Shown here piece by piece: positions 1 to 7,510 of a stretch of 64,000 nucleotides of DNA. The notes below the pieces were generated by a model. It was not told the DNA's origin, made no database searches, and saw only the letters and a list, made by a program, of their open reading frames with translations. Source of the stretch: Planctomycetaceae bacterium (GTDB lineage Bacteria > Planctomycetota > Planctomycetia > Pirellulales > Pirellulaceae); NCBI GenBank assembly GCA_002709045.1, contig PAPJ01000053.1:1-64000 (forward strand), written 5' to 3'. A program made the position numbers and the translations under genes. Every line of letters begins with the position of its first letter. Positions within the stretch are counted from its first letter, which is position 1.

Positions 1-122
1 TCTCCCTCTTCTCCCTCTTCTCCCTCTTCTACCTCTTCTTCCTCTTCTTCCTCTTCGTACTCTACTTCTGCTTCCTCTTCGTACTCTACTTCTGCTTCCT
101 CTTCGTACTCTACTTCTGCTTC
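1..122. repeat. Tandem repeats coding an acidic tail in pntAA
   Basis: Three identical consecutive 24-bp units occupy 51-74, 75-98 and 99-122. They are preceded at the window edge by 9-bp units (tccctcttc). Read on the minus strand they encode Glu/Tyr/Val/Ala octets and GEE triplets in frame with pntAA. The exact identity of the 24-bp copies suggests recent slippage expansion. Confidence 0.9.
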
Positions 123-1448
123 ATCTTCTGCTTCATCTTCTTCGAGTATTTCATACCCGACGTCACCGTGCTCTTGAGAGTCTTGCTGGGAATCATACTC
201 TTCAGATTCATCTGCCAGTGTTTCTTCTACCTTTTGTTTTGCTTCATCCTCCGCAAAGCCATCATTAACTTCCTGTTCGTTAACAGGCGTTTCAACGACA
301 ATGCCAATAATTTCTGCTATTCGTTGGTTAACTATTTCACCGTTTTTAGAGACAAGACAGCCGGCTAAAATTTCATCATTCAAATCCAATTCGATCTCAC
401 CGTCTTCATTGATCAAATACTGCAAAAGCGTCGTCACGTTATTGCCAAACATCTGGCTGGCATGATAAGGAATTTCTGATGGTAGATTGGTGGGCCCGAG
501 AATTGTTACTCCATCAACGACGATGGTCTGATCCGCCTGTGTCTCGGAACAATTACCGCCACGTTCTGCTGCGAGGTCAACGATAACAGAACCGGCAGCC
601 ATAGCTTCGACTGCCTGACTGGTTAGCAATAGTGGTGACTGCCGTCCAGGAATCGCCGCTGTGGTAATAACGATGTCATGCTCTGAGGCAACCTGAGCCA
701 TAAACTCACGTTGTTTGTTTAAAAAATCTTCTGTTTGCTCTCGAGCATATCCGCCAGCGTCTTCTGCATCGTCGGATTCCAATTCAAATTCAATAAAGCG
801 CGCGCCGACACTTTCAACTTGCTCGCGACAATCCGGACGAACATCAAAAGCACTAACAATTGCTCCCAAACGCTTAGCTGTTGCCGCCGCTTGTAATCCT
901 GCCACACCTGCTCCGATAATGAAGACTTTCGCCGCCGCCAGTGTTCCGGCGGCAGTCATATTCAGAGGAAACATACGCGGGAGTTGGTAGGCCGCATGTA
1001 AAACCGCGCGATATCCGGCAATGGTAGCCATCGAGGACAGAACATCCATACTCTGAGCTTTGGTGATTCGCGGTACCATCTCCAAAGCAATTTGACTTAT
1101 ACCTGCATTAGCCAGTTGTTCAATAGCCCGAGCACTGCCCAGTGGATCACACATTCCAATAACGAGTTGACCTGAGGTAAGCAGATTAAGATCTTCAGAC
1201 CCATTAACCGCATTTGCTCCCAAACTGCGCACCTGGACAAGTACTTCCGCACCGGCCAAACCAGAACGATCTGTTAATGTAGCGCCGGAGTCTTCATAAA
1301 GTTCATCTGAAATACCAGCGGCTTCTCCGGCTCCCTGCTCAACGAACACTTCATACCCCACAGCAATCAGCTTTTCCACATTCTCCGGTAGCAAGGCTAC
1401 ACGACGTTCACCGGGAAAACGTTCTCGAACAACTGCAACTTTTTTCAT
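1..1448 (-). CDS. pntAA: NAD(P) transhydrogenase subunit alpha (3' part cut by window edge)
   Basis: This is the NAD(H)-binding alpha subunit of the proton-translocating transhydrogenase, which couples hydride transfer between NADH and NADP+ to the membrane proton gradient. The ATG at 1448 begins MKKVAVVRERFPGERRVALL, the usual N-terminus of the alanine dehydrogenase/PNT family. A Rossmann motif GAGVAGLQAAATAKRLGA with the following SAFDVRP lies in the middle. After about residue 380 the protein does not stop. It runs into a Glu-rich, low-complexity tail (EYEEEAEV repeats, then GEE repeats) encoded by tandem DNA repeats, and it is still open at the window edge. Split alpha1 subunits are usually about 380 residues, so this tail is extra; it may be a linker to membrane helices or a terminal extension. 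The neighbouring beta subunit gene would lie to the left, outside the window. Confidence 0.9.
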   Translation of the reverse strand, partial: MKKVAVVRERFPGERRVALLPENVEKLIAVGYEVFVEQGAGEAAGISDELYEDSGATLTDRSGLAGAEVLVQVRSLGANAVNGSEDLNLLTSGQLVIGMCDPLGSARAIEQLANAGISQIALEMVPRITKAQSMDVLSSMATIAGYRAVLHAAYQLPRMFPLNMTAAGTLAAAKVFIIGAGVAGLQAAATAKRLGAIVSAFDVRPDCREQVESVGARFIEFELESDDAEDAGGYAREQTEDFLNKQREFMAQVASEHDIVITTAAIPGRQSPLLLTSQAVEAMAAGSVIVDLAAERGGNCSETQADQTIVVDGVTILGPTNLPSEIPYHASQMFGNNVTTLLQYLINEDGEIELDLNDEILAGCLVSKNGEIVNQRIAEIIGIVVETPVNEQEVNDGFAEDEAKQKVEETLADESEEYDSQQDSQEHGDVGYEILEEDEAEDEAEVEYEEEAEVEYEEEAEVEYEEEEEEEEVEEGEEGEEG

Positions 1449-1914
1449 AATGGCTATTTCTTCGAATTCACAATTGGATTTAGCAATTCAACGTTCTGTT
1501 GAACTCATAAACCAAGGTAAAAATTGGGAGTAAAACAATCACAGAATGCCTTAATGCAACAGTCCTTGAATAGTGCCGACACCCATGAACTAATAATAGA
1601 ACATTATGAGGCATCATATAGCTATCCCAAATTACCTAATGAGCATACTATTTAAGTCCTTCAATAAAATTAAGTTCTGGGTTTAATGCAAAAAGTGATT
1701 TATAAGGAACAGAATAAGTAGTTCATAAGAGAACCCGAGATAACGAGATAACGAGATATTGATAACTAATCAAGCTTGTTGGCCACATACTGCCAACTAC
1801 AAAACACAAAACGAAATAACTACTTTTTTCGCAATAACCCGAGCTCTAAAGAATTCGTCCTAAGCCATTTTTGGAGAATCAGTCAAAAAGCCCGATAGTA
1901 AGTCGTTTTATCCC
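1449..1914. other. Intergenic region between divergent pntAA and rplM
   Basis: I find no convincing gene in this AT-rich stretch. It presumably holds the pntAA promoter. One visible structure is a set of three adjacent 8-bp direct repeats (gagataac, gagataac, gagatatt) at 1737-1760, followed by a partial fourth copy. Whether it binds a regulator is unknown. Confidence 0.5.
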
Positions 1915-1943
1915 TTGTGACGCAGAATTTGTAGGGTTAGAAT
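1915..1943 (+). promoter_or_regulatory. Putative sigma-70 type promoter of rplM-rpsI
   Basis: A TTGTGA -35 box (1915-1920) is separated by 17 bp from a TAGAAT -10 box (1938-1943). This would start transcription about 45 bases before the rplM start codon. It is called by consensus match and position only. Confidence 0.6.
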
Positions 1944-1963
1944 CGCTTGTTTCCCTACATATT

Positions 1964-1980
1964 TATGTACTTAATACATA
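1964..1980 (+). promoter_or_regulatory. Leader hairpin next to the rplM ribosome binding site
   Basis: A perfect 6-bp inverted repeat, tatgta / tacata with a 5-base loop, ends four bases before the GAGGT Shine-Dalgarno at 1984-1988. It lies in the predicted 5' leader of the L13-S9 transcript. It could hinder or tune ribosome loading, but at AT-rich 6 bp it may also be chance. Confidence 0.35.
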
Positions 1981-1995
1981 CATGAGGTAAGAACT

Positions 1996-2433
1996 TTGGT
2001 CGCTCAAAAGACCTATATGGCGAAAACCGGCGAAGTCACCCAAAACTGGTGGCTCGTAGACGCATCCGATAGCAGTGTTGGCCGTTTGGCTAGCAAAATT
2101 GCGGTAATTCTGATGGGCAAAGACAAACCATCTTATACTCCACACGTTGATACTGGCGATTTTGTTGTCGTCATCAACGCTGAAAAGGTAACTTTCAGTG
2201 GTAAAAAGTGGGAGCAAAAGACCTATACTTGGTACACAGGATATCCTGGACAAAAGTCGATTACAGCTGAAAAACGTATGGAAAAGGCTCCCGAACTAAT
2301 CCTTCAGGAAGCTGTTCGCCGCATGTTACCCAAAAACAAGTTAGGCCGGGTTATGCTCAGTAAGTTAAAGATTTTTTCTGGTGGCGACCATACTCATCAG
2401 GCACAGAACCCGGCACCGCGAGAACTTGGCTAG
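1996..2433 (+). CDS. rplM: Large ribosomal subunit protein L13 (uL13)
   Basis: Structural protein of the 50S subunit. The 145 residues match the family throughout: WWLVDASDSSVGRLAS near the N-terminus, YTPHVDTGDFVVVINAEKV in the middle, and RRMLPKNKLGRVMLSKLKIF toward the end. The start is taken as TTG at 1996 because GAGGT sits 7 bases upstream and the residues before the next ATG (QKTYMAK) align with the conserved KTFxAK start of L13. The ATG at 2017 would cut into the conserved region. rpsI follows 64 bases downstream, the widely conserved L13-S9 pair. Confidence 0.97.
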   Translation: MVAQKTYMAKTGEVTQNWWLVDASDSSVGRLASKIAVILMGKDKPSYTPHVDTGDFVVVINAEKVTFSGKKWEQKTYTWYTGYPGQKSITAEKRMEKAPELILQEAVRRMLPKNKLGRVMLSKLKIFSGGDHTHQAQNPAPRELG

Positions 2434-2497
2434 AATTCGTTGAGTTCAACTTCAATTTCCATTTCCCAAAATCATTTTTCGATCCAACGATAAAACA

Positions 2498-2914
2498 ATG
2501 CCAGCAGTAGTTAAGAAATGCAAGTTCAACGGTGATTCACTTGGTACCGGTCGACGTAAGTCTTCTGTAGCACGAGTACGCGTTCGTCCAGGATCAGGGG
2601 TTATCACAATCAATAAGAAGCCTCTGGAAGAGTACTTTAAATTTGAAAAAGACCGCCGGGCAATTCAGGAAGTTATTGAGACTGCCGGGGAAGCTGAGAG
2701 TGTTGATGTAATTTGTACCTGTAACGGTGGTGGGACGACAGGTCAGTCCGGCGCAGTTCGTATGGGTCTGGCTCGGGCAATCATCAGTTATAACGAGGAG
2801 CATTTCCAAGCAATGCGAGATGGTGGATTCCTTACCCGTGACTCTCGTATGAGCGAGCGTAAAAAACCTGGCTTACACGGTGCCCGTCGGGGAACTCAAT
2901 TCTCAAAACGTTAA
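2498..2914 (+). CDS. rpsI: Small ribosomal subunit protein S9 (uS9)
   Basis: Structural protein of the 30S subunit whose C-terminal tail reaches toward the P-site tRNA. The 138 residues contain the S9 hallmarks GTGRRKSSVARVRV near the start, GGGTTGQSGAVRMGLARAI in the middle and the basic tail RKKPGLHGARRGTQFSKR. The N-terminus is about ten residues longer than the E. coli protein. It is co-transcribed with rplM, and a hairpin terminator follows. Confidence 0.98.
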   Translation: MPAVVKKCKFNGDSLGTGRRKSSVARVRVRPGSGVITINKKPLEEYFKFEKDRRAIQEVIETAGEAESVDVICTCNGGGTTGQSGAVRMGLARAIISYNEEHFQAMRDGGFLTRDSRMSERKKPGLHGARRGTQFSKR

Positions 2915-2936
2915 GTCCTTATTCTCAACAATACAA

Positions 2937-2979
2937 CACAAAGAAACTCCGGTTCGGTACAGACCGGAGTTTCTTTGTG
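2937..2979 (+). terminator. Hairpin terminator after rpsI
   Basis: A perfect 17-bp inverted repeat (2937-2953 with 2963-2979) with a 9-base loop lies 22 bases after the rpsI stop codon. The right arm carries the T-rich stretch tttcttt, but there is no separate long T run downstream. Position and stem length make it the end of the rplM-rpsI transcript. Confidence 0.75.
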
Positions 2980-3054
2980 CGCATAAACCAAATGGACACC
3001 CGTAAAATCATTTAAAAGATACCGCTGTAAGGTATTACTTTCAAAATTAAAAAC

Positions 3055-3726
3055 ATGTCGGACAAAACACTCAGAAAGTTTCTCTGGAGAATACCTGCCT
3101 CCGGCGAAAGAATTTTTCGCTTTAAATGTGCGGCGTTTTCTTTATTATTCTTTCTGGTGTTTTACTATGGTGCCTACGGAATCGCTCAACTACATAACTA
3201 CCGCATCGTCATACCAGAGCATGGTGGTCAGTATTTACCCTTTCATCCGGCTTGGACCCTCATCTATATCTCCATCTACATTGCTCAACTGATGACTCCA
3301 TTCGCTGTCAGTTCCAAAGAAGAGTGCCTGGCGTGGTCTCGAAGCCTGTGTTACAGCGTGGCTCTGGCAACATGCGTATTTATTCTATTTCCCACCGAAC
3401 AGCCGTCCGTTGAACAGTTTCGGGAATTAACCCATCCCTGGATGGAATTTTACTGGACGATAACCACTACCGCGACTTCAGGCAACGCTTTTCCATCACT
3501 CCATGTAGCATCCATGTTGTGCACCGTGTGGTACTCCACTCAGAAAAAACCTCACTGGTTTTCATGCCTGATGTACATTTGGTTTTTAGCGATTGCTTAT
3601 GCGACTGTAGTATTGCGTGAACACTATCTTGTTGACGTTTTAGGAGGAGTTATCGTGGCATGGTTCGCCATTAAAACCAGTCAAAAGAAACTAAATTCAG
3701 CTTTAGTCCAACCTGCACCGCATTAA
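3055..3726 (+). CDS. PAP2-family membrane phosphatase / phosphotransferase
   Basis: A 223-residue integral membrane protein with about six hydrophobic helices. It carries two PAP2 signature blocks: SGNAFPSLHVAS (PSLH at residues 147-150) and REHYLVDVLGG (Arg188, His190, Asp194), which supply the phosphate-binding and nucleophilic histidines in the lipid phosphatase superfamily. The spacing and the PSLH form resemble the inositol-phosphorylceramide-synthase-like branch rather than the PSGH form of PgpB. The likely substrate is therefore a phospholipid or isoprenoid phosphate in the membrane, but this cannot be decided from sequence. It stands alone between the ribosomal operon and a tRNA on the other strand. 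Confidence 0.8.
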   Translation: MSDKTLRKFLWRIPASGERIFRFKCAAFSLLFFLVFYYGAYGIAQLHNYRIVIPEHGGQYLPFHPAWTLIYISIYIAQLMTPFAVSSKEECLAWSRSLCYSVALATCVFILFPTEQPSVEQFRELTHPWMEFYWTITTTATSGNAFPSLHVASMLCTVWYSTQKKPHWFSCLMYIWFLAIAYATVVLREHYLVDVLGGVIVAWFAIKTSQKKLNSALVQPAPH

Positions 3727-3756
3727 AAAACCCCGACCTGTGCCAGGGTTTATTAG

Positions 3757-3841
3757 TGCGGGTGAGAAGATTCGAACTTCCACGGGATTATCTCCCACAT
3801 GGCCCTCAACCATGCGCGTCTGCCAGTTCCGCCACACCCGC
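3757..3841 (-). tRNA. tRNA-Leu(GAG)
   Basis: The 85-base reverse complement folds as a class II tRNA. The acceptor stem is gcgggtg/cacccgc (3835-3841 with 3758-3764). The anticodon stem catgg/ccatg holds the loop ttgagggg-type sequence with anticodon GAG. A long variable arm (tgggagataatccc) and a T loop ttcgaat are present. The 3' discriminator base is A and CCA is not encoded. GAG decodes CUC and CUU leucine codons. Confidence 0.95.
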
Positions 3842-3854
3842 AAGTTAAGTTTTC

Positions 3855-3882
3855 AGTCTAGGTAAATAATTGTTGGAGTCAA
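3855..3882 (-). promoter_or_regulatory. Promoter of tRNA-Leu(GAG)
   Basis: On the minus strand TTGACT (3877-3882) and TAGACT (3855-3860) are separated by 16 bp and end 13 bases before the first tRNA base. This is a near-consensus vegetative promoter at the expected distance. Confidence 0.7.
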
Positions 3883-3920
3883 CCACCTGATCGTGTAGCA
3901 AACTCGTGATTTGGTTGTAA

Positions 3921-3944
3921 CGGTTATTACGTCCGGTTATTACG
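3921..3944. repeat. Two 11-bp direct repeats upstream of tRNA-Leu
   Basis: The sequence cggttattacg occurs at 3921-3931 and again at 3934-3944, two bases apart. The surrounding 3842-4141 gap has no gene. The repeats lie about 40 bases upstream of the tRNA -35 box and about 200 bases before the GAF protein gene, so they could be an activator site for either, or incidental. Confidence 0.5.
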
Positions 3945-4141
3945 GTTAATTCGATTCACACTAACATGCCAGCATGGAATCTTAACAATCACCGTCCTCA
4001 GAGGATTCGCCATCACGATTCTCAACCAGTTAGGTCGATGAGATATCATGCCGTCCATGGAAGTCGGTTACTCATCTACGAGTTCTATTCTCAAGGAGTG
4101 ATTTATTACAGTTTGTAACGATTCATCATTCGCGTCTTCCT

Positions 4142-5434
4142 ATGACTACACCACATCTCAAACTTTTCTCCGATACCGAATCCACCGCAACTGTAGAAAA
4201 TAAACAGCTCACGGACTTAAACTTAAACGATGTACAGCAACTCCTCGAATCCAATGCCCCAATCGTGTCGATTGCCGGACTGGAATCAAAGGCTAGCCAA
4301 AAAATTAACCAAATTCTGGCAACTGCCTCCACGGCGCTGTCTGCTGACTGGGCCGCCGTCTACCTCTTAGATGACGATACACAAAACCTGATTCTTATTA
4401 ATTGCTGCACCACTTCAAAGGTATTTCAGGATGCCCATGAGATCAGAACGCTGCAATTCAGCACTGCCGATTTAGAGGCACTTACCGGTCACGTTGTTAC
4501 TCTCGAAAGTAAACAACGGATGGAGTACTGGAATGCTCCTATTCAAGCTCAGTCTGGAATTTGCGTTCCTCTGGTTGCCAATGATATGCCAATGGGAACA
4601 GTCTGGTTCGGCTTTAATAATCCATTAGAGCCCGCTCAGACCTTAAGTGCACTTTGCGAGGTAATTGCTGACCGTGTCGTCGATTATCTAACGAGTCGCC
4701 TGACTCCGGCACGGGATGTAAAACACCGCGATCTCTCCGATCTGGCCAAGCAGTGGCAACATAGCCGACTCGCGTATGAGAATGTGGAGATTAAGGGTTG
4801 GGACATTCAGGGTTGGATCAATCCGGAAGCTCCGATCCACCACACCTTTTACGATTGGCAATTAAGAGACGATGGAATAGATATTTCAGTTGCTCACGCA
4901 CAGGGACTGAGTATCGAAGCAGCACTTACAACAGCCGTAATCCAAACCGGCGTTCGTGCTAGCTCCAACCAAATGATATCACCAGCCGATACTCTGGAAC
5001 ACGTGAATGAGTATCTATGGCAAGGGTGTACGGGTGATCAATTTGCTGATCTTTGCCAGTTATCTCTCAAAAAAGATAGTAGTCAGATCACCTTTAGTTC
5101 TGCCGGTTCTACCATTGTGCTACATGTGACCGCCAATGGCATTCGAAAACTTGCTTCCGGTCAGGCTACCCCTGAACTGGGAGTAATGGATTATGGGGAA
5201 TATGAAAACCATTGTTGTGTAACTCAAAAAAGCGAGTTCCTGATTATCCTGACTGAAAATGGCTTTGCTGCTATTGAAGGTGACACGTCTCAGGCCAAAA
5301 TCCTCAAGATCCAGCGTGCCGTGGGCAAAGGCTCCAGACTTTCTGCCGGAGATATGATTAAACGTCTGCGCAAACTGACGCTAAATCTAGTCGAAGAGGA
5401 TGCCAGTATCGTTGTGATTAAACGACAAAACTAA
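4142..5434 (+). CDS. GAF domain protein with a degenerate PP2C (SpoIIE/RsbU-like) domain
   Basis: A soluble 430-residue protein. Residues about 50-190 form a GAF-like sensor domain (ADWAAVYLLDDDTQNLILINCC near its start; GICVPLVANDMPMGTVWFG near its end). Residues about 215-430 follow the SpoIIE/RsbU phosphatase fold order. The metal-binding aspartates appear lost: the usual GDxYD is HTFYDW, the usual DVxGHG is AHAQGLS, and the usual TDG is TEN. It therefore probably binds without hydrolysing, as a pseudophosphatase in a partner-switching or sigma-control pathway; that role is inference. Its stop codon overlaps the 3' end of the convergent ubiD-like gene by 4 bp. Confidence 0.65.
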   Translation: MTTPHLKLFSDTESTATVENKQLTDLNLNDVQQLLESNAPIVSIAGLESKASQKINQILATASTALSADWAAVYLLDDDTQNLILINCCTTSKVFQDAHEIRTLQFSTADLEALTGHVVTLESKQRMEYWNAPIQAQSGICVPLVANDMPMGTVWFGFNNPLEPAQTLSALCEVIADRVVDYLTSRLTPARDVKHRDLSDLAKQWQHSRLAYENVEIKGWDIQGWINPEAPIHHTFYDWQLRDDGIDISVAHAQGLSIEAALTTAVIQTGVRASSNQMISPADTLEHVNEYLWQGCTGDQFADLCQLSLKKDSSQITFSSAGSTIVLHVTANGIRKLASGQATPELGVMDYGEYENHCCVTQKSEFLIILTENGFAAIEGDTSQAKILKIQRAVGKGSRLSAGDMIKRLRKLTLNLVEEDASIVVIKRQN

Positions 5435-7266
5435 AGATATTTAGATACCGGTAATCTCTGGCCGGCTAATGCATCTACTTTTTTAGTAACTTCGGGATCC
5501 TCGATGAGCGGTGGTGCGTGATGAGGTTTAATCCTTGCATCAATCACTAAAGATCCTTCACACCCCCAGTGCTTATGTTTAATCCCGGAGGCAATTCCAT
5601 CCACGTCAACCGCCGGGTTACTGCGAGTAAACGTTACCCACTGAAAGTTACTAATATTCGCCGCCGTGAAAGCAGAGTCGTCTGCTAAAACAATCAACGG
5701 GAATTCATTAATCGAATCCTGCCCGTTAAAGGCCTGACAGAACTGACTTAGTTGGGCACCACATTCCACCACATCTGCTTTCGGTCCTTGGACAATCAGC
5801 ACACCTGGCATCAGTATCTGAGGATTCGAGAAACCAGCCGGCAGGTTAACACCGGCAGGTAATTCTGTTGGCAACGCGCGTCGCTTCGGACCACTTGCCG
5901 CCACAACCACCTTTGATCCCTGGTTTAATTCATGACCGGAATAATCTAATGTGTCGATGGTGGTTTCGGTTTGGAAATGCAGATCACGCCGCCAATCTAC
6001 TCGACATAATATATGTTGCAGAAACTTAGATGAATCTTCGATGTCCAGTGACTCATTATCAAAACGATTCACAATAAACAGATACTTGGCCAATGACAAT
6101 TGTCCCTGGCCAAGAATCGCATTGGCCTGAGTCAGTAATTCCTGAGGGCGGTTCTCATTGCTGTACGGGGTATACCTCTCACTTCCAATAGCAAAAAGCA
6201 ATGGATGCACTCCTGCAGCATCGACCGCATGGATGGCTTTCACACCCGGCAACACCGTTGGAATAACCGGACCGGTTATTTCATGAATCAATTCACCAAA
6301 ACGGGTATCTTCCTGGGGAGGGCGGCCAACAACAGTGAACGGCCAAATCGCATTCTTACGATGACGTACACGAGTTACTTTCATGACCGGGAATTCATGA
6401 ATAAGACTATAATAACCAAGATGATCTCCAAAAGGTCCCTCCGGTCGATTTTCATCAGGTAGCACTTGACCCTCAATACAAAAATCAGCTTCTGCGTAAA
6501 TCGGTAACTGGCCGGGTTGGTGAACCATGTTAATTCGGCTGCCGCAAAGAGCTCCGGCAAATGTTAATTCACTCATTCCTTCAGGCAACGGCATAACAGC
6601 CGCCAGTGACATTGCCGGACTCCCACCAACAAAGATATTTACTTTTAATGGGTCACCTTTAGCCATCGCGGCCTGCTGGTGCACTCCGATTCCACGATGG
6701 ATCTGATAGTGTAATCCGACCTCTCTGTTTGGCACATATTGACCGCCACTCAACTGCACTCGATACATACCGAGATTCGCCTGCAGCATTCCCGGACGAT
6801 CCGGATGTTCAGTGTATACCTGAGGCAGCGTAATAAAAGAACCACCATCATCCGGCCAGCTCTGTAGCTGAGGCAGATCGGAAACCTGACAAGTTGCCTC
6901 CATAATCGGACCACTTCGCCTGCGTTTGGGAAGCATATTCCAGGCATGAAAAGGCATCCCCATATTACGCAGTGGGTGCTTAAGTATATGCATTGGATCG
7001 ACCTTAGCGGCAACCAGACGCTTGACCTGTTTTATCGTATCGCGAAAGATATACTCACTTCGTTCCAAAGTCCCAAACAGATTGGAAACCATAGGAAACT
7101 GGCAACCGGTAACATTCGTAAAAAACAACGCCGGACCTTTATTGGTGAACACGCGACGATGAATCTCAGCCGCCTCAAGATGCGCATCGACTGGACTTTC
7201 GATACGAATCAATTTCCCGGACGCCTCTAAATCCCGTAAACATTGTTGAAGATTTTTTACCGACAT
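5431..7266 (-). CDS. UbiD-family prenylated-FMN decarboxylase
   Basis: A 611-residue cytosolic (de)carboxylase of the UbiD family, which uses prenylated FMN made by a UbiX partner. The motif EGPFGDHLGYY at residues 276-286 carries the conserved acidic residue of the active-site Glu-Arg-Glu set. NREVGLHYQIHRGIG and the VVGRPPQEDTRFGELIHEIT block are also family hallmarks. At 611 residues it is longer than E. coli UbiD (about 500), as in many planctomycete copies. The substrate could be the 4-hydroxybenzoate of ubiquinone synthesis, the equivalent menaquinone (futalosine) intermediate, or another aromatic acid. No ubiX or quinone gene is adjacent, so the substrate stays open. Confidence 0.88.
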   Translation of the reverse strand: MSVKNLQQCLRDLEASGKLIRIESPVDAHLEAAEIHRRVFTNKGPALFFTNVTGCQFPMVSNLFGTLERSEYIFRDTIKQVKRLVAAKVDPMHILKHPLRNMGMPFHAWNMLPKRRRSGPIMEATCQVSDLPQLQSWPDDGGSFITLPQVYTEHPDRPGMLQANLGMYRVQLSGGQYVPNREVGLHYQIHRGIGVHQQAAMAKGDPLKVNIFVGGSPAMSLAAVMPLPEGMSELTFAGALCGSRINMVHQPGQLPIYAEADFCIEGQVLPDENRPEGPFGDHLGYYSLIHEFPVMKVTRVRHRKNAIWPFTVVGRPPQEDTRFGELIHEITGPVIPTVLPGVKAIHAVDAAGVHPLLFAIGSERYTPYSNENRPQELLTQANAILGQGQLSLAKYLFIVNRFDNESLDIEDSSKFLQHILCRVDWRRDLHFQTETTIDTLDYSGHELNQGSKVVVAASGPKRRALPTELPAGVNLPAGFSNPQILMPGVLIVQGPKADVVECGAQLSQFCQAFNGQDSINEFPLIVLADDSAFTAANISNFQWVTFTRSNPAVDVDGIASGIKHKHWGCEGSLVIDARIKPHHAPPLIEDPEVTKKVDALAGQRLPVSKYL

Positions 7267-7510
7267 AAATAACTGAAACTTACCCTAAACCCTCTGAAAA
7301 TGATTAAAACCAGAATTAATTAATGGCGTTTGATGCTGCACTTTACGCTATTTATCATAACAAGTCCTCTTGAATCCCCAATGAAGGGTCTTGTTGATTA
7401 AGCAGGGACTGTTAAAAATCAGTAAAATAATCTGCTGGAATTCGCATGTCACGATGATGGCGATTATTCCCCTTTTCATAGAAAATAACGTTCAGCAAGG
7501 ACGGACGCTC

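Noticed and set aside
1..122. Tandem repeats at the left edge resembling a CRISPR-like array
   Set aside because: Units are 9 and 24 bp with no spacers, and they read in frame as protein. They are a coding repeat, not CRISPR.
168..368. Plus-strand 66-residue frame in the acidic tail
   Set aside because: Antisense to pntAA and hydrophobic only because it mirrors Glu-rich codons.
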